This document shows, piece by piece, positions 24,809-33,500 of a DNA stretch of 64,000 bases. The notes beneath the pieces were generated by a model. It worked only from the letters and a program-made list of their open reading frames with translations. It searched no databases and was not told the origin of the DNA. Numbering within the stretch: the first letter of the stretch is position 1; every line of letters begins with the position of its first letter. Position numbers and translations under genes: made by a program. This DNA is from an uncultured Roseicyclus sp. (lineage in GTDB: Bacteria > Pseudomonadota > Alphaproteobacteria > Rhodobacterales > Rhodobacteraceae). Location of the stretch: NCBI GenBank assembly GCA_947494975.1, contig CANLXA010000002.1, forward strand, positions 930,001-994,000, written 5' to 3'.

Positions 24809-24883
24809 TGGAGCGGGTGAGGCGATTCGAACGCCCGACCCTTACCTTGGCAAGGTAATGCTCTACCCCTGAGCTACACCCGC
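24809..24883 (-). tRNA. tRNA-Gly (GCC)
   Basis: On the minus strand, GCGGGTG pairs with CACCCGC, followed by T and an encoded CCA (24809-24811). D arm GTAGCTCAGGGGTAGAGC, anticodon loop CTTGCCAA (GCC) and T arm GTTCGAATC are canonical. Length is 75 nt including CCA. Confidence 0.96.
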
Positions 24884-25180
24884 TCTCTTGATGTGGGCGG
24901 TATCTATAAAGTCTCTCGCAGGCGCGCAAGGGGGAAAATCCCTTCAACGGGCCAATATGACGAACCCGGCGCGGTCGCCGATCATCGCAACGCCGGTGGC
25001 TGGTTGTGCCACATCTGTGGCCGATCCGGCGGAAGGTCTTGGGCGTGATGCAGCCAATTGGGACGAGGCGTATTCGCCTTCGCGTCCGCAGCGACAGCGT
25101 GGAAAAGTTTTGAAATCCATTGACGGGGCGCGGGCGGGTCCGCCACCTTCGGCCCCATTGCAGGAATGGAGATTTTAGAG

Positions 25181-26137
25181 ATGCGTTTTCTGAAGCCGTT
25201 GAGTGCCGCGCTGGGTTTGGCCCTTCTGACATTGCCCGTAATGGCGCAGGTCGAGGCCCTGACGATGAGCAATCTGACGGTGACGCGTTATGACACGCTG
25301 CCCAATATCGATACCGATGTGGCGTCGGCCTGCTGCGCGCCCCATGTTTATGAAAGCGGCGCAGAATTTGATTTCGTCTATCTCGACCTGGATTTCGCGG
25401 TGGCGTGGTCGGAGGATCTGGAGCGGATCAACATCTCGTCGCGTGACGTGACGCTGCAATTGCCGAACGAGACCGATGCGCGGCAGGCCTGGGCGCGGAT
25501 CAACCAGTTTCCCGAGATCGAACGCGGCGGCGCGGGCCTGACGGCGCGGCGCCCGCGGGACTGGCCCGAGGAGGATGCAGGCGCCTATCTCAATATCATC
25601 TACCTGGTGCCTGCCGGGGCCAGCGCCGCGACGCTCAATATCGGCGAGGGGGAGGATCTGTTGCAGATCCCCGTCGATCTGCCCGGCCCGGTCAGTGAGA
25701 TCCCCAATGCGGCAAGCTTCTACGACATCAAGATCACCGGCATGTCCAGCACGTCGGAGCTGCTCACCGAAGATCGGCTGAGCCGGGAGGAGATTGCGGG
25801 GCGGATCACGCCGATGGAGGGCACCAACATCGTGCGCCTCGAGGTGGAGGTGACGCCCTCGGTCAATGCGCGCACGGATGTGGAGCCGGGCGAGCACCAG
25901 GTGTTCTTTCGCAATACGGCCTTTGCGCTGGTCGGGCCCGAGGGCCTGCCGCTTTTGCCGTTGGGGCGGAGCGTGGGTGACAGCCTGCGCAACAATTATT
26001 CCAGTTCCGCCTCGTGGGTGGGCGATGAGGGCGGGCCGACAATCGAGCTGACGCTGTTCTTCCTGGGCTCGGGCGCTGCGGGGGATTACCGCCTGTTCTT
26101 CTACAACCAGCCCGTGGGCGACGCGGCGCTTCAGTAG
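25181..26137 (+). CDS. Secreted protein of unknown function
   Basis: This 318-residue protein has a clear signal peptide (MRFLKPLSAALGLALLTLPV, cleavage after VMAQ). The mature part is rich in beta-type sequence and has one Cys pair near the start (SACCAP, about 46-51) and Asp/Glu-rich strands; no family is recognised. ATG 25181 follows GGAGATTTTAGAG. The gene end overlaps the convergent phosphoesterase by 7 nt, with no space for a terminator between them. Confidence 0.75.
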   Translation: MRFLKPLSAALGLALLTLPVMAQVEALTMSNLTVTRYDTLPNIDTDVASACCAPHVYESGAEFDFVYLDLDFAVAWSEDLERINISSRDVTLQLPNETDARQAWARINQFPEIERGGAGLTARRPRDWPEEDAGAYLNIIYLVPAGASAATLNIGEGEDLLQIPVDLPGPVSEIPNAASFYDIKITGMSSTSELLTEDRLSREEIAGRITPMEGTNIVRLEVEVTPSVNARTDVEPGEHQVFFRNTAFALVGPEGLPLLPLGRSVGDSLRNNYSSSASWVGDEGGPTIELTLFFLGSGAAGDYRLFFYNQPVGDAALQ

Positions 26138-26949
26138 GTCTGAACCTCACCGGAGGCGAGCGCGAAATCCTCGGTATGGACCACAATCGTGTCCCGCAGC
26201 GCCAGGAGGATGCCATAGGCGCCCGGTTCATCCACGCTGTCGGCGAAGGTGCCCTGGCCCAGGATCATCGGGATCTGATGGCACGGGCTTTTGAGGATGC
26301 TCACCGGCAGCCCACCCGCGCTGGCATGGATCGTGCGGTGGATATGGCCGCAGACCAGGTGTTTGACATGGGGCGCGGCGTGGAGCCGGGTGAGGAGCGC
26401 GTCGGCATTGGCCAGCCCGATCGCATCCATCGCCCAGAACCCCACGGGGCAGGGCGGGTGGTGGCAGAAGACGACCACATCCTTGCCGTCCGTGGCCGCC
26501 CGGGCGAGTTCGGCATCGAGCCAGGCGAGGCGCGTTTCGCAGAGCCAGCCATCATGTTCCAGCGGCGCGTTGCCGTCATCATCCAGCGTATCGAGGATCA
26601 GGAGGCGGATCGGGCCCAGATCCAGCGCGGTCTGGGCGAAGCCGTCGGGATTGGCGGTGCCGGGAAAGGCGGAATAGAGGGTTGAGCGGATATCGTGGTT
26701 GCCCGTCGTCACGGTAATGGGGATCGGGCAGGTGGCCAAAACCTCCGCCAGCGCGGCATAGGACGCCGCATCGCCGTTATGGCTCAGGTCGCCAAGGATC
26801 AGCAGGTGCCGCGCGTCGGGGTGATGGGCGATGGCGTGGGCCAGCCCCTCGGCGAAACGCGCCAGGGGGTCGAGACCGATGATCGTCTCGCCCGGTGGCA
26901 TGATGTGGAGATCGGTGAAGATCAGGGCCTTGTCGAAATGCTCTCCCAT
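26131..26949 (-). CDS. Calcineurin-like metallophosphoesterase (CpdA/phosphodiesterase type)
   Basis: This 272-residue protein has the full set of metallophosphoesterase motifs: D-x-H in LIFTDLHIMP (about 10-16), GDLSHNG (about 53), GNHD (about 83-86), H in VVVFCHHPP and GHIHRT (about 190-195). Length and motif spacing match class III cyclic nucleotide phosphodiesterases (CpdA/GpdQ-like), so a cAMP-type or glycerophosphodiester substrate is likely. ATG 26949 is the first start consistent with the family; no good ribosome-binding site precedes it. A 16-bp inverted repeat lies 53 bp upstream. Confidence 0.85.
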   Translation of the reverse strand: MGEHFDKALIFTDLHIMPPGETIIGLDPLARFAEGLAHAIAHHPDARHLLILGDLSHNGDAASYAALAEVLATCPIPITVTTGNHDIRSTLYSAFPGTANPDGFAQTALDLGPIRLLILDTLDDDGNAPLEHDGWLCETRLAWLDAELARAATDGKDVVVFCHHPPCPVGFWAMDAIGLANADALLTRLHAAPHVKHLVCGHIHRTIHASAGGLPVSILKSPCHQIPMILGQGTFADSVDEPGAYGILLALRDTIVVHTEDFALASGEVQTY

Positions 26950-27001
26950 GGGGGGGAGGGTGGCCCAAGGGGCGCGACGGGGCAAGGGGGATTTGCAGGG
27001 G

Positions 27002-27017
27002 TTATCAAGGTTGATAA
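27002..27017. promoter_or_regulatory. Inverted repeat, likely operator
   Basis: TTATCAA-GG-TTGATAA has perfect 7-bp arms. It lies 53-68 bp upstream of the phosphoesterase start on the minus strand, in an A+T-rich island within GC-rich sequence. The arms are an inverted form of FNR-type halves (TTGAT), so a Crp/Fnr or other dimeric regulator may bind; the exact regulator is unknown. Confidence 0.4.
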
Positions 27018-27493
27018 GGGGGCTTAAACTATTGATTATGAAAGATAAGCGGGATTTCGTTAGGAATTTGTTAATCCCTCTACGCCGTGTGACGGAGCGG
27101 TCAGTGGCGGGATATCGCGGACCTGACTGGCGGTGAAAACGGGCCTGTCCCTGAGAAGAAAACCCCGGCTGGATATGGAATTGTGGACGGATCCGCCCTC
27201 GACGCAGCCCTTGGGATGGACGGGGATGAGGGCAGTGCTTTCGTGGGCCGGTGCGGGATCGCTGCGACGACGACCGAGAGGGCGGTGACTGGCAGAATAC
27301 CAAGCGTATCGTGACCTGCGCACCAACTCTCGGCAAAAGACCGGAGCGCGCGCGGCGGCACTGCCGGTGGCGCCAGGGCGGGGCTTTGGAGAGGGGATCC
27401 CATGGCGGTCCAAATGGCGGAAATGAGCCCCTTTTCGCTGGTTTTCCGCGGCGCAGAGCAATGCTCAATGCTGTTCGTTCAAAACGCAAAGCA
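27018..27493. other. Non-coding stretch between phosphoesterase and NTF2-like genes
   Basis: The part up to about 27080 is A+T-rich and probably a promoter region. The rest (27080-27493) has open frames on both strands without starts, ribosome-binding sites or recognisable domains. I see no RNA gene or repeat. It may be decayed coding sequence. Confidence 0.45.
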
Positions 27494-27862
27494 CTAGGAC
27501 ATTGGGCCCAATTGCTCTCCAGTAAGCACCCAACGCTCGGCGACCCGAACCAGAATTGCAGTACCCCTTCCGGAACCTGATGCTGCTCGACCGTCAATAA
27601 CGCCGGTCCAATAAAACTCGAACATGTAGGCAGCACTGTCTGCCGTTTCTATTAGCCAGTGAACGTTCTCCACACGGTATTCTTCCCCTTCTATCGTATT
27701 GAAGTTGTGTTGATATGCGGCTCCGATTGCTTCTTTTCCGGCAAGCAGTGAGCCATTTGAAAAGACCACTCTGGCTTCGTCGCTTATGAGTGGCGCGACG
27801 ACCGTCCAGTCTTGAGTGGCAAGGGCGGCTTCATAGTCTCTGACGAAGTCTTTGGCAGACAT
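27494..27862 (-). CDS. NTF2-like (SnoaL/DUF4440-type) protein
   Basis: This 122-residue protein has the cone-shaped NTF2-like fold pattern: FVRDYEAALATQDWTVVAPL helix, VVFSNGSLLAGKEAIGAAYQ and an alternating-strand second half ending GTAILVRVAERWVLTGEQLG. Family members are ketosteroid-isomerase-like enzymes or small-ligand binders; nothing narrows it here. ATG 27862 follows AAGGAGATGCCGC. Confidence 0.8.
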   Translation of the reverse strand: MSAKDFVRDYEAALATQDWTVVAPLISDEARVVFSNGSLLAGKEAIGAAYQHNFNTIEGEEYRVENVHWLIETADSAAYMFEFYWTGVIDGRAASGSGRGTAILVRVAERWVLTGEQLGPMS

Positions 27863-28134
27863 TGCGGCATCTCCTTGTTAGCAGGCTCGGATTGGGGCCG
27901 TTGAGACAAAGCTCGTGGTAGGAGCCTCATCTGGCTACGCTTCATGTTCGAACCAACGACAGCTTTTTCCTGCACCGAGCTGCGCGCCGTGTCCCGGGCA
28001 TGTCGATACCACCGTTGAGGAGGTTTTCGAGGGTGTGGCTGGTGGAGGCCGCCCCTGTCCGGCGTTGGAAGGCCCCGTAAAGGCGGCCGTCGCCGCCGGG
28101 TAGGGTGGGTGAACCGGCGTTGGCCTGAAACCGG
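27863..28134. other. Intergenic stretch, no gene seen
   Basis: No convincing coding sequence is found between the NTF2-like start and the terminator-like hairpin at 28135. It must include the promoter of the NTF2-like gene; open frames here overlap the outer-membrane gene region in the wrong frame. Confidence 0.5.
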
Positions 28135-28159
28135 ACAGGGCGCCGGATTGGCGCCCTGT
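28135..28159 (-). terminator. Hairpin after outer-membrane protein gene
   Basis: ACAGGGCGCC (28135-28144), loop GGATT and GGCGCCCTGT (28150-28159) form a perfect 10-bp stem located 30 nt beyond the stop of the minus-strand outer-membrane gene. The downstream bases on that strand are CCGGTTTC, so the T-run is short. Confidence 0.6.
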
Positions 28160-28189
28160 TCGAGAGGTGTGGGTGGTGCGGGGTGTGGA

Positions 28190-28921
28190 TCAGAACCGGT
28201 AGGTCAGGTTGATCCGCAGCAGATCGGCATTGAACCGCGTGGCGCCGAGATCGGGATCGCCACCGATCCCGGACCCCAAATGCTCTTCCCGCTCGAAGAT
28301 GTGAAGATACTCCGCCCCGATGCTCATCGTATCGGAGAGGCGGTATTCCCCACCGAGGCCGGCCACGAAATTCGTTGCCGTGTCGTCGATAGAAGGTGGC
28401 AAAGCCGGAAAGTTGACCGTCACGTTTGTCAGCGCGACGCCGGCTGTCGCGTAGGGCATCAGCTGATCCGATGCCGCGTAGCCGACGCGACCGCGCAGCA
28501 TGGCCAGCCAATTGACCGACAATTCGCATCCCCCCACACCGCCGCAGGCATAGGCCGCCGAAGTTGGTTCGACGGCCGACAGATCGCCCAACATCACATC
28601 TGCCGCGACGCCATAGACGATATCGCCGGACTGCCAATCATAGCCGCCGGTGATCCCGAACAATGCGCCATCCGGTTCGACGACAAGAGTTTGGGGGTTG
28701 GTGAAGTTCGTACAATCGGACGTACTGCCGTTTTCGCAGAAGGTTCCGGCGAAGCGGCCATAAGCGAGCGAGCCGCCGACATAGGCGCCGGTCCAGTCGG
28801 CGCTGGGCGGTGTGATGGAGACGGGCGCCACAACCGCCGGTTCCACGTAGCCGTTGGCGAAGGCGGGGAGGGTGGAGGCCGCGAGAATTGCGGCCAGGGA
28901 CAAGGACTTCAAATACGTCAT
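28190..28921 (-). CDS. Outer-membrane beta-barrel protein (Omp25/OmpA-barrel type)
   Basis: This 243-residue protein has a signal peptide (MTYLKSLSLAAILAASTLPA) and an eight-stranded barrel pattern: DWTGAYVGGSLAYGRFAG at the start, GITGGYDWQSGDIVYGVAAD in the middle, GVALTNVTV, and the terminal Phe strand NADLLRINLTYRF. This layout matches small alphaproteobacterial porin-like barrels (Omp25/31, RopB). Four Cys occur in two loops (CENGSTSDC; CGGVGGC), probably disulfides. It may maintain the outer membrane or interact with the host or surfaces. Confidence 0.85.
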   Translation of the reverse strand: MTYLKSLSLAAILAASTLPAFANGYVEPAVVAPVSITPPSADWTGAYVGGSLAYGRFAGTFCENGSTSDCTNFTNPQTLVVEPDGALFGITGGYDWQSGDIVYGVAADVMLGDLSAVEPTSAAYACGGVGGCELSVNWLAMLRGRVGYAASDQLMPYATAGVALTNVTVNFPALPPSIDDTATNFVAGLGGEYRLSDTMSIGAEYLHIFEREEHLGSGIGGDPDLGATRFNADLLRINLTYRF

Positions 28922-29055
28922 TGGTGCTGCTCCGATCCTGAAAATGGATTAAGAAAGGTTAACACATGCCCACGGCACCACAAACGCCGCTGGGGCATTT
29001 GCGGCCGATCTGCCCGGCTGGCGTGGCCTTTGAGTTACTCTCCGCCCCGCGCCGT

Positions 29056-32000
29056 CTACTCCAACTCCACCAGCAGATCCTTGGCGTCGATCTGGCCGCC
29101 GGGCGTCACGTGGACCGCCTTGACCACCGCGTCGCGGTCGGCGTGGAGGCCGGTTTCCATCTTCATCGCCTCGATGGTCAGCAGGAGCGTTCCGGCGGCG
29201 ATCTTCTGGCCCGGCTGCACGCCGACGGAGGCCACGACACCCGGCATCGGGGCGCCGATATGGTCGGCGTTTCCGGCCTCGGCCTTGGGGCGTTTTTGGG
29301 TGGCGGAGGAGACCAGGCGGTTGGGCACGCGGATGGTGCGGGGCTGGCCGTTGAGCTCGAAGAAGACGCGCACTTCGCCTTCCTCGTTGGTCTCGCCCAC
29401 CGCTTGCAGGCGGATCACGAGGGTGACGCCGGGGTCGATCTCGGCCTCGATCTCTTCGCCCTGGTCCATGCCGTAGAAGAAGGTTTTGGTGGGCAGGGTA
29501 CGGACGGGCCCGTATTCGGCGTGGCGGGTGGCGTAATCGGTGAAGACCTTGGGGTACATGAGGTAGCCGTTGAGGTCTTCATCGTCGATCTCAATGTCGA
29601 GTTGGGCGGCGAGGTCTTTGCGAGTGGCGTTCAGATCGACGGGGTCGAGGTGCTTGCCCGGGCGCTCGAGGTTGGGTTTTTCGCCCTTGAGCGCCTTCTC
29701 GACGATGGCTTTGGGGAAGCCGTTGGGGGGCTGGCCCAGATTGCCGCGCATCATGTCGATCACGGAATCCGGGAAGGACACGTCGGTGTTGGGGTCTTCC
29801 ACCTGGTCGCGGGTGAGGCCCTGGGAGACCATCATCAGGGCCATGTCGCCCACCACCTTGGAGCTGGGCGTGACCTTCACGATATCACCGAACATCTGGT
29901 TCACGTCGGCATACATCTGCGCCACCTCGTGCCAGCGCTCCTCCAGCCCCATGGAGCGCGCTTGGGCCTTGAGGTTGGTGAACTGGCCACCGGGCATCTC
30001 GTGCAGGTAGACCTCGGAGGCGGGGGCCTGCATGCCGGATTCAAAGGCGGCGTAATGGGCGCGCACGGCCTCCCAATAGTCGGAGATCTGGCGGATGGCG
30101 CCGATGTCGAGCTGCGTGTCGCGTTCGGTGAAGCGCAGGGATTCGACGATTGTTCCCAGGGTTGCTTGGGAGGTGTTGCCAGAAAGCGCATCCATGGCGC
30201 AATCGACGGCATCCACGCCATGTTCGGAGGCGGCGAGGATGGTGCCGCAGGCGCTGCCTGCCGTGTCGTGGGTGTGGAAGTGGATGGGCAGGGCCGTTGC
30301 GTCCTTGAGGGCGGGGATCAGGACCTCCGCCGCGGCGGGGCGCAGGAGGCCGGCCATATCCTTGAGGCCCAGGACATGAGCGCCGGCGGCCTCAAGCTCC
30401 TTGGCCATGTCAACGTAATATTTCACGTCATACTTGGCGCGCGAGGGGTCGAGGATGTTGCCGGTATAGCAGATTGTGCCCTCGACGATCTTGCCGGTCT
30501 CCCCCACCGCGTCCATGGCGACGCGCATATTCTCCACCCAGTTGAGGCTGTCGAAAACGCGGAAGACGTCGACGCCGGATTCGGCGGCTTGTTTGACGAA
30601 GCCTTGGACGACATTGTCGGGGTAGTTGGTGTAGCCCACCCCGTTGGAGGCGCGCAGGAGCATCTGCGTCATGATATTGGGCATCTTGGCGCGGATGTCG
30701 CGCAGGCGTTGCCACGGGCATTCCTGCAAGAAGCGGTAGGCGACGTCAAAGGTCGCGCCGCCCCAGCATTCGACGGAGAAGAGGCCCGAGAGGTTGTGGG
30801 CATAGGCGGGGGCGATCTTGATCATGTCGAGAGACCGCATCCGCGTGGCAAGCAGGCTTTGGTGCCCGTCGCGCATGGTCGTGTCGGTGATGAGGAGTTG
30901 TCTCTGGTCCTTCATCCACTTGGCGACGGCCTCCGGCCCCTTGTCGTCCAGCAGATTGCGCGTGCCCGGAGGCGGCGCGTCATAGGAAACCTTCGGGGGC
31001 CGCGCGGGCTTGATGTCGGCGGGCGGCATCGGGCGGCCCTGCGTTTCCGGATGCCCGTTCACGGTGATGTCGGCCACGTAGCGCAGAATCTTGGTGGCCC
31101 GGTCGCGGCGGGGGCGGAAATCGAACAGCTCCGGCGTCTCGTCGATGAACTTGGTGTGGTACTGGTAGTTGAGGAACGTCGGGTGCTTGAGCAGGTTCTC
31201 CACGAAGGCGATGTTGGTGCTGACGCCCCGGATGCGGAATTCGCGCAGGGCGCGGTCCATCCGGGCAATGGCGGCCTCGGGCGTGGGGGCCCAGGCGGTG
31301 ACCTTTTCCAGAAGGCTATCGTAATAGCGGGTGATGACAGCGCCGGAATAGGCCGTGCCACCATCGAGCCGGATGCCCATGCCCGTGGCCCCGCGATAGG
31401 CGGTGATGCGGCCGTAATCGGGGATGAAATTGTTGGCAGGATCTTCGGTGGTGATCCGGCACTGGATCGCGTGGCCGTCGAGCTTCACGTCATATTGGCT
31501 GGCCACACCGGTCGCCGCCGACAGCATCTTGCCCTCGGCGATCAGGATCTGGGCGCGGACGATGTCGATGCCGGTGATTTCCTCCGTCACCGTATGTTCG
31601 ACCTGTACCCGCGGATTCACCTCAATGAAGTAGAAATTGCCCGTCTCCATATCCATCAGGAATTCGACGGTGCCCGCGCATTCGTAGTTCACGTGTTCGC
31701 AGATCTTCTTGCCCAGCAGGCAGATCTCGTTGCGCTGCATGTCGGTGAGGTAGGGGGCGGGCGCGCGTTCCACGACCTTCTGGTTGCGGCGCTGGACCGA
31801 GCAGTCGCGCTCGTAGAGATGGTAGATATTGCCGTGGCTGTCGCCGAGGATCTGAACCTCGACATGGCGCGCGCGCAGGATCATCTTCTCCAGATATCCT
31901 TCACCGTTACCAAAGGCGGCCTCGGCCTCGCGGCGGCCCTCGCGGACCTTTTCTTCCAGCTCGCTTTCATCGGCGATGGGGCGCATGCCGCGCCCGCCGC

Positions 32001-32496
32001 CACCCCAGCTGGCCTTGAGCATCAGGGGATAGCCGACCTCTGCCGCCTCGGCCCGGATCGCGTCCATATCGTCGCCCAGAACCTCGGTCGCCGGGATCAC
32101 CGGCACACCAGCCTCAATCGCCACACGGCGGGCAGACGCCTTGTCACCCAGGGCGCGCATGGTTTCGGCCTTGGGGCCGATGAAGGTGATGCCGTTCTTG
32201 GTGCAGGCATCCACGAAGTCCGGGTTTTCAGACAGGAGGCCATAGCCGGGATGGATCGCATCCGCCCCGCATTGCTTGGCGACGCGAATGATCTCGTCGA
32301 TGCTGAGATAGGCCGCTACCGGCCCCAGACCCTCGCCGATCTTGTAGGCCTCGTCCGCCTTGAAGCGGTGCAGCGACAGCTTGTCTTCCTCGGCGTAGAT
32401 CGCCACCGTGCGTTTGCCCAATTCATTGGCCGCGCGCATGACGCGGATCGCAATCTCTCCGCGGTTGGCAACGAGAATCTTCTGGAATTCAGCCAT
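29056..32496 (-). CDS. pyc: Pyruvate carboxylase
   Basis: This 1146-residue, single-chain, biotin-dependent enzyme makes oxaloacetate from pyruvate, bicarbonate and ATP. Domains in order are biotin carboxylase (about 1-460, with KILVANRGEIAIRVMRA and the ATP-grasp glycine loop SWGGGGRGMR), the carboxyltransferase barrel (about 535-810, TDTTMRDGHQSLLATRMRS, metal ligands in HTHD), the tetramerisation/PT region, and a C-terminal biotinyl domain with the biotin Lys1112 in EAMKMET. Full length matches the alpha4 type (about 1150). This is the anaplerotic step that roseobacters use when growing on C3 compounds. Confidence 0.97.
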   Translation of the reverse strand: MAEFQKILVANRGEIAIRVMRAANELGKRTVAIYAEEDKLSLHRFKADEAYKIGEGLGPVAAYLSIDEIIRVAKQCGADAIHPGYGLLSENPDFVDACTKNGITFIGPKAETMRALGDKASARRVAIEAGVPVIPATEVLGDDMDAIRAEAAEVGYPLMLKASWGGGGRGMRPIADESELEEKVREGRREAEAAFGNGEGYLEKMILRARHVEVQILGDSHGNIYHLYERDCSVQRRNQKVVERAPAPYLTDMQRNEICLLGKKICEHVNYECAGTVEFLMDMETGNFYFIEVNPRVQVEHTVTEEITGIDIVRAQILIAEGKMLSAATGVASQYDVKLDGHAIQCRITTEDPANNFIPDYGRITAYRGATGMGIRLDGGTAYSGAVITRYYDSLLEKVTAWAPTPEAAIARMDRALREFRIRGVSTNIAFVENLLKHPTFLNYQYHTKFIDETPELFDFRPRRDRATKILRYVADITVNGHPETQGRPMPPADIKPARPPKVSYDAPPPGTRNLLDDKGPEAVAKWMKDQRQLLITDTTMRDGHQSLLATRMRSLDMIKIAPAYAHNLSGLFSVECWGGATFDVAYRFLQECPWQRLRDIRAKMPNIMTQMLLRASNGVGYTNYPDNVVQGFVKQAAESGVDVFRVFDSLNWVENMRVAMDAVGETGKIVEGTICYTGNILDPSRAKYDVKYYVDMAKELEAAGAHVLGLKDMAGLLRPAAAEVLIPALKDATALPIHFHTHDTAGSACGTILAASEHGVDAVDCAMDALSGNTSQATLGTIVESLRFTERDTQLDIGAIRQISDYWEAVRAHYAAFESGMQAPASEVYLHEMPGGQFTNLKAQARSMGLEERWHEVAQMYADVNQMFGDIVKVTPSSKVVGDMALMMVSQGLTRDQVEDPNTDVSFPDSVIDMMRGNLGQPPNGFPKAIVEKALKGEKPNLERPGKHLDPVDLNATRKDLAAQLDIEIDDEDLNGYLMYPKVFTDYATRHAEYGPVRTLPTKTFFYGMDQGEEIEAEIDPGVTLVIRLQAVGETNEEGEVRVFFELNGQPRTIRVPNRLVSSATQKRPKAEAGNADHIGAPMPGVVASVGVQPGQKIAAGTLLLTIEAMKMETGLHADRDAVVKAVHVTPGGQIDAKDLLVELE

Positions 32497-32645
32497 GGGC
32501 GCACGTCCTCAAGTAGCGAAGCGGTAGGGCATATGGAGGTCCCTTCGCAGTTGCAGCATTCGTAGGACGGATGAACGGCGAAGGGCAACAGGGGATGCAG
32601 TTTAGTTTGGGCGGCCTAGCGTCCCGGCGCCAGCCGCGCGCGGCG

Positions 32646-32954
32646 TCAGCAGCCGCCGGGGCCGGTATAGCGCACCACGTTGAAGCCGGTTTGCTCGATC
32701 AAACCGTCGCCATGCAACGCCATTCCCGCCTCACCCACCATGAAGCCCGACTCTCGCAGCGTTTCATCTTCATAGGGAAAGGCCGCCTGGATCGTCTCCC
32801 GTATGTCGAGGGCGGACATCTCGCAGCCGTTTTCGCGCATCATCGCGATGTACCATGCGCGCGCCTCTGCCGGTGAGGACAGCGCTTGCGATTGCGCAAT
32901 CAGGCCTGTGGGCAGAAGCGAGACAACGGCCGATACGATGAACGGCACGCGCAA
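32646..32954 (-). CDS. Small secreted protein, unknown
   Basis: This roughly 102-residue protein has a short signal peptide (FIVSAVVSLLPTGLIAQ). The mature part contains the helical segment EARAWYIAMMRENGCEMSAL and two more Cys, one at the C-terminus. No family is recognised. The start is uncertain: TTG 32954 or GTG 32948, both about 10 nt from AAAAGG. The product is likely periplasmic. Confidence 0.55.
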   Translation of the reverse strand: MRVPFIVSAVVSLLPTGLIAQSQALSSPAEARAWYIAMMRENGCEMSALDIRETIQAAFPYEDETLRESGFMVGEAGMALHGDGLIEQTGFNVVRYTGPGGC

Positions 32955-33034
32955 GGGGGCGGGGGCCTTTTGAGGTTGCAGACAGGCATCCAGATTGTAT
33001 TGCCACGGCCGGTCGAGGCAACGGGTTAACGGCG

Positions 33035-33427
33035 TTAACTGCCCGCGCCCGCCGCGCGCGCCAGACGGGCGCGGAAGGGCGCGGTCATCTGCCAGCGGAT
33101 CAGGAAATGCTCATCCCACACAGCGTAATCGACTCCATGGGCGCGGGTGACGGCCTCGATCTGATACTCGTACTGGCTTTCGATATTGTCGGTGTCGATC
33201 AGGATCACCATCGGTTCGCGCTCCGTAAGCATGGCGTTGAACGTGGCCTGATGCAGGCTGTCATAGGAGCCGCGTGTGTGGTCGAGCCCGATCTCGATCG
33301 CGTGGGTATCAGTGATACAATCGATCCGCACATGGGTTGAGACCGCGTGGAGCGTGTAGCTCTCGCGGTGCTCGGGTTCCCCGCCCAACATGGCGCAGAG
33401 GATTGCTATGGCCTGGGCTTCGGTCAT
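33035..33427 (-). CDS. Unknown protein, possible PD-(D/E)XK-like fold
   Basis: This 130-residue protein begins with MTEAQAIAILCAMLGGEPEH. A central VRIDCITDTHAIEIGLDHTR block puts Asp36 and Glu45 in an order reminiscent of PD-(D/E)XK nucleases, and a predicted beta strand (MVILIDTD) follows. The usual Lys is not evident, so enzymatic activity is doubtful. ATG 33427 is the start. Two consensus CtrA boxes lie 35-73 bp upstream, suggesting cell-cycle or motility-type regulation. Confidence 0.65.
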   Translation of the reverse strand: MTEAQAIAILCAMLGGEPEHRESYTLHAVSTHVRIDCITDTHAIEIGLDHTRGSYDSLHQATFNAMLTEREPMVILIDTDNIESQYEYQIEAVTRAHGVDYAVWDEHFLIRWQMTAPFRARLARAAGAGS

Positions 33428-33461
33428 CGTGGGAACGATATAGGAACATCGCTCGGGGATG

Positions 33462-33500
33462 TTAACCCGCTGTTAAGGAAATCGGTTAATCGCGCATTAA
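33462..33500. promoter_or_regulatory. Two consensus CtrA-binding boxes (TTAA-N7-TTAA)
   Basis: TTAA at 33462-33465 and 33473-33476 are separated by exactly 7 bp (CCCGCTG). A second pair at 33486-33489 and 33497-33500 is also separated by 7 bp (TCGCGCA). The second box covers the stop codon of the hydroxy-acid oxidase gene. Both lie upstream of the minus-strand gene starting at 33427. CtrA is the cell-cycle/motility response regulator of alphaproteobacteria and the spacing is its consensus. Confidence 0.6.

Noticed and set aside
28953-28966. TTAA-N6-TTAA before the outer-membrane gene as a CtrA box
   Set aside because: The spacer is 6, not 7 bp; CtrA binding needs one helical turn between the TTAA halves.
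28966-32565. 1199-codon open frame on the plus strand
   Set aside because: It is the antisense shadow of pyc; the sequence is His/Gly/Val-rich without domains, whereas the minus strand encodes full pyruvate carboxylase.
33025-33042. GTTAACGGCGTTAAC as a CtrA box
   Set aside because: The TTAA cores are 5 bp apart; wrong spacing. It is also at the 3' end of the 33035 gene.
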